A DNA stretch of 10,948 bases, from the NCBI GenBank assembly GCA_040758525.1, contig JBFLVQ010000293.1, positions 1 through 10,948 of the forward strand. The letters run 5' to 3'. This DNA is from JBFLVQ01 sp040758525. GTDB taxonomy: Bacteria; Acidobacteriota; Blastocatellia; Chloracidobacteriales; JADJPF01. A program made the position numbers and the translations under genes. The notes below the pieces were generated by a model. It was given only the letters and a program-made list of their open reading frames with translations, did no database searches and was not told the origin of the DNA. Below are positions 10,201 through 10,948 of the stretch, piece by piece; position 1 is the stretch's first letter; every line of letters starts with the position of its first letter.

Positions 10201-10948
10201 CTCTCTTTGCTAAACCCGCTACAGTGGGCGATTCAAAGAGGCTACGCAGTGGTATCTCTAAATTGAATGCTTCTCTAACACGAGAGATGATTTGAGTAGC
10301 TAATAACGAATGCCCACCCAGTTCAAAAAAATTATCATTTATACCTATATTCTCAAGCCCAAGCACTCTAGCCCAGATTGCTGCAATCATCTCCTCAATG
10401 GGATTACGGGCAGCAATAAAATTCTCTCTTAACTCTGGTCTTATTACTTCAGGTATCGGTAATGCTCGTCTGTTTACTTTACCACTCGGTGTAAGCGGTA
10501 AGGCTGCCAGCACAACAAAAGCTGACGGTATCATGTAATCGGGAAGCTTCATTTTAAGGAAGTTACTCAACTCCATAGTCAACTGCGAATGGTTCTGGTT
10601 AGTAACAACATAAGCCACTAGACGCTTATCACCAGATCTATCTTCACGAACTATGACAACAGCCTCTTGTACAGCAGAGTGTTGACTAAGTATTATCTCG
10701 ATCTCTCCAAGCTCTATTCGGAAACCCCGTATCTTCACTTGATGGTCAATACGTCCCAAAAATTCAATATTGCCATCCGGTAAGTACCTAGCCCAATCTC
10801 CTGTTTTGTAAAGACGCATCCCTGGTATTGAGCTGAATGGATTCGAGATGAATCTCTCTGCGGTTAACTCAGGTCGATTCCAATAGCCACGTGCCAGATT
10901 GATACCACCTATATGTAATTCACCTGCCACTCCTATAGGTAACGGCTG
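1136..10948 (-). CDS. Multimodular non-ribosomal peptide synthetase, N-terminus beyond window (A-PCP / C-A-NMT-PCP / C-A-PCP-E)
   Basis: This is the C-terminal 3270 residues of a giant NRPS, a cytosolic assembly-line enzyme that activates amino acids as adenylates, tethers them to phosphopantetheine arms and condenses them. The frame is open to the window edge. A GTG at 10930 is only an internal valine inside an A-domain motif (PIGVAGELHIGG), so the true start lies outside. Counting that valine as residue 1, the domains are: A tail 1-157, PCP 172-247, C 257-700, A 720-1165 with N-MT about 1178-1590 and A tail 1600-1640, PCP 1655-1732, C 1738-2180, A 2205-2701, PCP 2715-2790, E 2800-3235, docking tail to 3264. 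All the C, A, PCP and E core motifs I looked for are present, with no frameshift or stop. The stop TGA overlaps the ATG of the next NRPS gene, so the two are probably co-transcribed and translationally coupled. The family call is secure; the product is unknown. Confidence 0.97.
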   Translation of the reverse strand, partial: QPLPIGVAGELHIGGINLARGYWNRPELTAERFISNPFSSIPGMRLYKTGDWARYLPDGNIEFLGRIDHQVKIRGFRIELGEIEIILSQHSAVQEAVVIVREDRSGDKRLVAYVVTNQNHSQLTMELSNFLKMKLPDYMIPSAFVVLAALPLTPSGKVNRRALPIPEVIRPELRENFIAARNPIEEMIAAIWARVLGLENIGINDNFFELGGHSLLATQIISRVREAFNLEIPLRSLFESPTVAGLAKRVEQSLGREQNQWTIPIPIISRTGELPLSFAQQRLWFFSQLESNNSFYNLPGVLRLIGLLNVAALQESINEIVRRHESLRTSFQTINGRPVQVIAPTMDLTLEVIDLTESSEAEQEVLRLASDEAQSGFDLSQSPLLRVKLLRLDKEKHALLFTMHHIISDGWSIAILTREISLLYQAYIHGQLSPLPALPIQYADYAYWQREWLQGEVLENQLGYWRKQLADISTLQLSTDHPRPPIQSYRGDYQQVRLSRSMTAALDALSRQAGTTLFMTLLAAFNCLLYRYSGQKDIAIGTPIANRNRAEIEELIGFFVNTLVLRTQVSGDITFLSLLKRVREVALAAYANQDLPFEKLVEELQPTRDMSRSPLFQVMMALQNTPMVSLALTDLIIEPYEVEVSVTKFDLTLTMAETTEGLTGIVGYNTDLYESITISRMIAHFENLLTAALDNPQQTISSLPLLSETERHQLLVEWNNTTVEYPYNKCIHQLFEEQVAQTPLAIAVVYEQEQLSYQEINRRANQLAHYLISLGVGPEVLVGICLERSIEMVVAIMGVLKAGGAYLPIDPSYPLERITYILENARVLLVLTRLRRADELSKNLAEIVCLDSEWSIISAESDTNPITNVNPDNLAYVIYTSGSTGKPKGVEVSHRNLVHSTYARSLYYQDMAVRYLLLPSFAFDSSVAVIFGTLSQGSTLLLLNEAYCKDPAQVQQSIIKYQASHLLTVPSFYSYLLAEFCKQPPLCLRSAIVAGEPCSEALVATHFEIIAEVALINEYGPTEGTVWSTVYKCTTDSHRVKVPIGRPIANTQAFILDEKLEPTPVGVAGELYIGGAGLARGYLKRADLTAERFIPNPFSVEAGTKLYRTGDLARYLVDGNIEYLGRCDNQVKIRGYRIELAEIEAALMEHSAVQQVSVIAHQGQDSTLSLVAYLVQDTSYLNHYQPSDEVSLVTQHMTQFQTVYDQLYSQEQAFSMFETGINLNVWTSSYTRQPLTEKEILECVEDSVTRILALHPQRVLEIGCGTGLLLLRIAPQCQRYYGMDISAVVLRYLQQQLDTQVEKYCSVTLMQGMAHELASLKDEQFDTIIINEVIQHFPDIDYLVRLLMDAVGLLKKGGNIFIGGVRNLSLLSAFHTSVQLYRVPASISCRQLQQRVQESIAQEKDLIINPNFFTALPLHIPQITQVQIQLKGGHTPNEITKFKYDVVLSVNGKAMESVTVPWLDWQSEQLTLIRLQQLLMDNGREILGVRGVPNARVLKELQALTLLECENGPATAGELTNAMQEIGDGLDPEQMWTMGREYGYQVEVRWSERKECFDVLFVSSSIAVSIWPKLDIEKTESEIKQSWRWYANNPSRSVSSRVLSGQLREYLKQKLPDYMLPSTFVILDKMPLTPNGKIDHRALPAPEQHITTLMTDYRAARTPVEEVLVDIWAQVLSIKQPGITDDFFELGGHSLLATQVISRIKESFKVELELRVLFEASTIITLAEQIEAALRAEQGLELLPIVPISRDKELPLSFAQQRLWFLDQLEPNNPFYNVPAVIRLIGPLNTITLEQCINEIIKRHEVLRTSFINEDGRAVQAISAQLRVKLAEIALSHLGEEERELEVVKLINKETVRPFQLSQPPLLRIKLLRLAAAEHVLVVVMHHIISDGWSMAIFIREVTGLYEALCRGESLRLTELSIQYADYAYWQRQWLQGEVLEKQLEYWRKQLTDISTLQLPTDHPRPPVQSYRGDYQQVRLSKSMTAALNALSRQAGATLFMTLLAAFNSLLYRYSNQQDIVVGTDIANRNHAGIEELMGFFVNQLTMRTMVNGRTSFYQLMMQVREVALAAYAHQDLPFDKLVEELNPKRDLSRTPLFQVKLILHNTPQEELALREMVLIPIPVSNNVAKYDVTLSLVESREGLVGTIEYSTDLYESITISRMIAHFENLLTAALDNPQQTISSLTLLSEAERHQLLVEWNNTAVEYPYNKCIHQLFEEQVAQTPLAIAVVYEQEQLSYQEINRRANQLAHYLISLGVGPEVLVGICLERSIEMVVAIMGVLKAGGAYLPIDPSYPLERITYILENARVPLILTEEQRADELPLYLAQIVCLDSEWSIISAESDSGPISSVSPNNLAYVIYTSGSTGKPKGVMIAHHSVVNYLAWCCQTYPVQSGQAIPLHSSLSFDLTVTSLLLPLITGQQIVVVRTEEGLTGLKEALSKQSNFSLVKLTPAHLDMLNQQLLATEMIDATRALVIGGEALLAESLTNWRKHSPQTNIFNEYGPTEATVGCSVYQVMAEDNSSGVVSIGRPIANTQLYILDEYHQAVPIGVIGELYIGGVGLAQGYLNQPDLTAERFIPNPYGRESGTRLYRTGDLARYIADGNIEYLGRRDNQVKIKGYRIELAEIEAALMGHHAVSESVVIAREDRPGDKRLVAYIVGKQAETVSISDLRVYLKRKLPEYMIPAAFVVLDRLPLTPNGKVDRQTLPAPEQHLTAQTETYTAPRNNIEMALANIWTQVLGIEQVGVHDNFFELGGDSILSIQIVSRANQVGINFATKHMFQHQTIAELATVAQDGLVVVAEQGLVSGPLPLTPIQQWFFEQEFIDVHHWNQAILLTVKVKLEYELLAQAIHQLLLHHDTLRLRFVYEESSWRQFHADTETHIPITVIDLSKVTEPSAIITQTATEVQASLNLSQGPLMRVVLFDLGTDRSGRLLIVIHHLIIDGVSWRILLEDLLNLYEGLKLPAKTTSYQQWALKLENYAQSKELEQELDYWLRLPWHKTRPLPVDFANGLNNQASAGTLTVSLSASETAILLQEAPKVYHTQINDLLLTGLAQAFVGWLKESVLLIDLEGHGREDIVDGIDLSRTVGWFTSTFPVLLKLINNSSSWDVLNAIKEQLHSIPKRGIGYGLLRYFNKAETVLQLKALPKPQISFNYLGQFDQVLSSSAIFTPARESIGHYNSPQAKRPYLLDIIGSVSGGELQIAWTYSENVHQRATIERLAESFLTALRTLIAQCQTPVVSDYTPLKFPLAKLDQQELSNLIEKVDFNS
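1150..1156 (-). promoter_or_regulatory. Ribosome binding site of the downstream NRPS gene
   Basis: On the minus strand AAGGTGG lies 10 bases before the ATG at 1139 and differs from AAGGAGG by one base. It is inside the last codons of the upstream NRPS gene (encoding part of EKVDFNS). It supports this ATG as a real start and, with the ATGA overlap, suggests reinitiation or coupled translation so that the two partner synthetases are made in balance. Confidence 0.6.
1226..2533 (-). other. Epimerization domain, converts the PCP-bound residue to a D/L mixture
   Basis: Domain-level entry. It starts at GPLPLTPIQQWFFEQ (2802-2816), the typical E-domain opening that differs from the C-domain SFAQQRLWF. 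The catalytic HHLIIDGVSWRILLEDL (2933-2949, His2934 key) is followed by EGHGRE (3066-3071) with the catalytic glutamate, then VGWFTSTFPV and FNYLGQFDQ. The essential residues are present, so the domain looks active and should epimerise the alpha carbon of the Asn added by the same module. It is the last catalytic domain of the protein; the following DCL-type C domain on the next polypeptide selects the D form. Confidence 0.93.
4021..4492 (-). repeat. 472-bp direct repeat, copy in module n+2 (end of C, start of A)
   Basis: This is the partner of 8467-8938. The exact stretches are 4021-4312 and 4397-4492. The ten differences lie at 4313, 4339, 4363, 4370, 4373, 4378, 4387, 4393, 4394 and 4396. 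Below 4021, similarity drops quickly to a patchwork, though a shared stretch reappears at about 3917-3967 near the A3 motif. Confidence 0.95.
4965..5046 (-). repeat. 82-bp near-identical repeat within the C domain of module n+2
   Basis: This is the partner of 9411-9492, with two base differences, lying in the C domain that receives the N-methylated donor. Confidence 0.85.
6161..7399 (-). other. Embedded N-methyltransferase domain between A8 and A9
   Basis: Domain-level entry. An insertion of about 410 residues (about 1178-1590) sits between the A8 and A9 motifs, the usual place for NRPS N-methyltransferases, which methylate the alpha-amino group of the PCP-bound aminoacyl thioester using S-adenosylmethionine. 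The SAM-binding glycine loop is VLEIGCGTG (1253-1261), followed by the acidic YYGMDIS (about 1274-1280), the FDTIIINEVIQHFP segment (1319-1332) and GGNIFIGGVRN (1351-1361) before AFHTSVQLYR. From memory, related domains more often read INSVVQYFP and GDVR in the last two places, so Glu for Ser and Gly for Asp are deviations whose effect is unknown. The SAM loop itself is intact, so I expect an active domain. Confidence 0.9.
8467..8938 (-). repeat. 472-bp direct repeat, copy in module n+1 (end of C, start of A)
   Basis: This block matches 4021-4492 at a constant offset of 4446 bp with 10 mismatches that I counted by reading both copies. Positions 8467-8758 (292 bp) are exactly identical and 8843-8938 (96 bp) are also exact; the mismatches fall between them. 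It encodes the C-A linker and the A domain from its start through the A2 motif and a short way beyond. Identity at synonymous third positions points to recent duplication or gene conversion, not only to protein-level constraint. Confidence 0.95.
9411..9492 (-). repeat. 82-bp near-identical repeat within the C domain of module n+1
   Basis: It matches 4965-5046 at the same 4446-bp offset with two mismatches. It encodes the C-domain stretch around SYRGDYQQVRL and the residues after it. It is a second homogenised island, separated from the 472-bp block by more divergent sequence. Confidence 0.85.
10187..10948 (-). other. NRPS module n (partial): A-domain C-terminal end plus PCP
   Basis: Domain-level entry within the large NRPS. 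Only the end of the A domain is present: A6-like GELHIGG, A7 YKTGDWARY (41-49), A8 QVKIRGFRIELGE (64-76) and A10 PLTPSGKVNRRAL (145-157) with its adenylate-contacting lysine at 151. The pocket residues that select the amino acid lie outside the window, so residue X cannot be predicted. The PCP carries FFELGGHSLL with the phosphopantetheine serine at 208 (codon 10309-10307). The next domain is an LCL-type C domain and there is no epimerase, so X should stay in the L form. Confidence 0.93.

Noticed and set aside
10928..10930. GTG as a possible start of the large NRPS
   Set aside because: The frame is open upstream to the window edge (QPLPIG before it) and the GTG lies inside the conserved PxGVxGELxIGG A-domain stretch, so it is an internal valine.

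Overview
The whole window is the interior of a non-ribosomal peptide synthetase (NRPS) locus read on the minus strand. It holds parts of two consecutive NRPS genes and no other gene that I can support. The upstream gene enters at the right edge (10948) already inside an adenylation (A) domain and stops at 1136. The downstream gene starts at 1139, overlaps it by an ATGA junction, and leaves at the left edge (1). I saw no intergenic stretch, promoter, terminator, RNA gene, transposon or CRISPR array.

In synthesis order (right to left on the given strand) the domains are: end of an A domain and carrier protein (PCP) / condensation (C), A with an embedded N-methyltransferase (N-MT), PCP / C, A, PCP, epimerase (E), end of protein // start of the next protein with a C domain. 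The assembly line therefore adds an unknown residue X as the L form, then an N-methylated residue, then a residue epimerised to D, and hands over in trans to the next synthetase. The second complete A domain carries the pocket code DLTKVGEVGK, a standard asparagine signature, so the third residue is predicted to be D-Asn. The N-methylating A domain reads DSATIAEVWK, which I cannot match confidently to a substrate. No loading module, thioesterase, tailoring or transport gene lies in the window, so neither the product nor its length can be named.

The two complete C-A units are partly homogenised at DNA level. A 472-bp block over the end of C and start of A occurs twice, 4446 bp apart, with 10 mismatches and a 292-bp stretch that is exactly identical, synonymous sites included. 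The substrate-selecting cores of the two A domains differ strongly. This suggests recent gene conversion or module duplication with exchange or divergence of the A core.

Organism: the DNA is moderately AT-rich (roughly 40-45% GC by eye). The domain style, with LCL-type C domains and an N-MT between A8 and A9, is familiar from cyanobacteria and also from Ktedonobacteria-like Chloroflexota and other NRPS-rich bacteria. I lean weakly to a cyanobacterium-like source; the window has no taxonomic marker.
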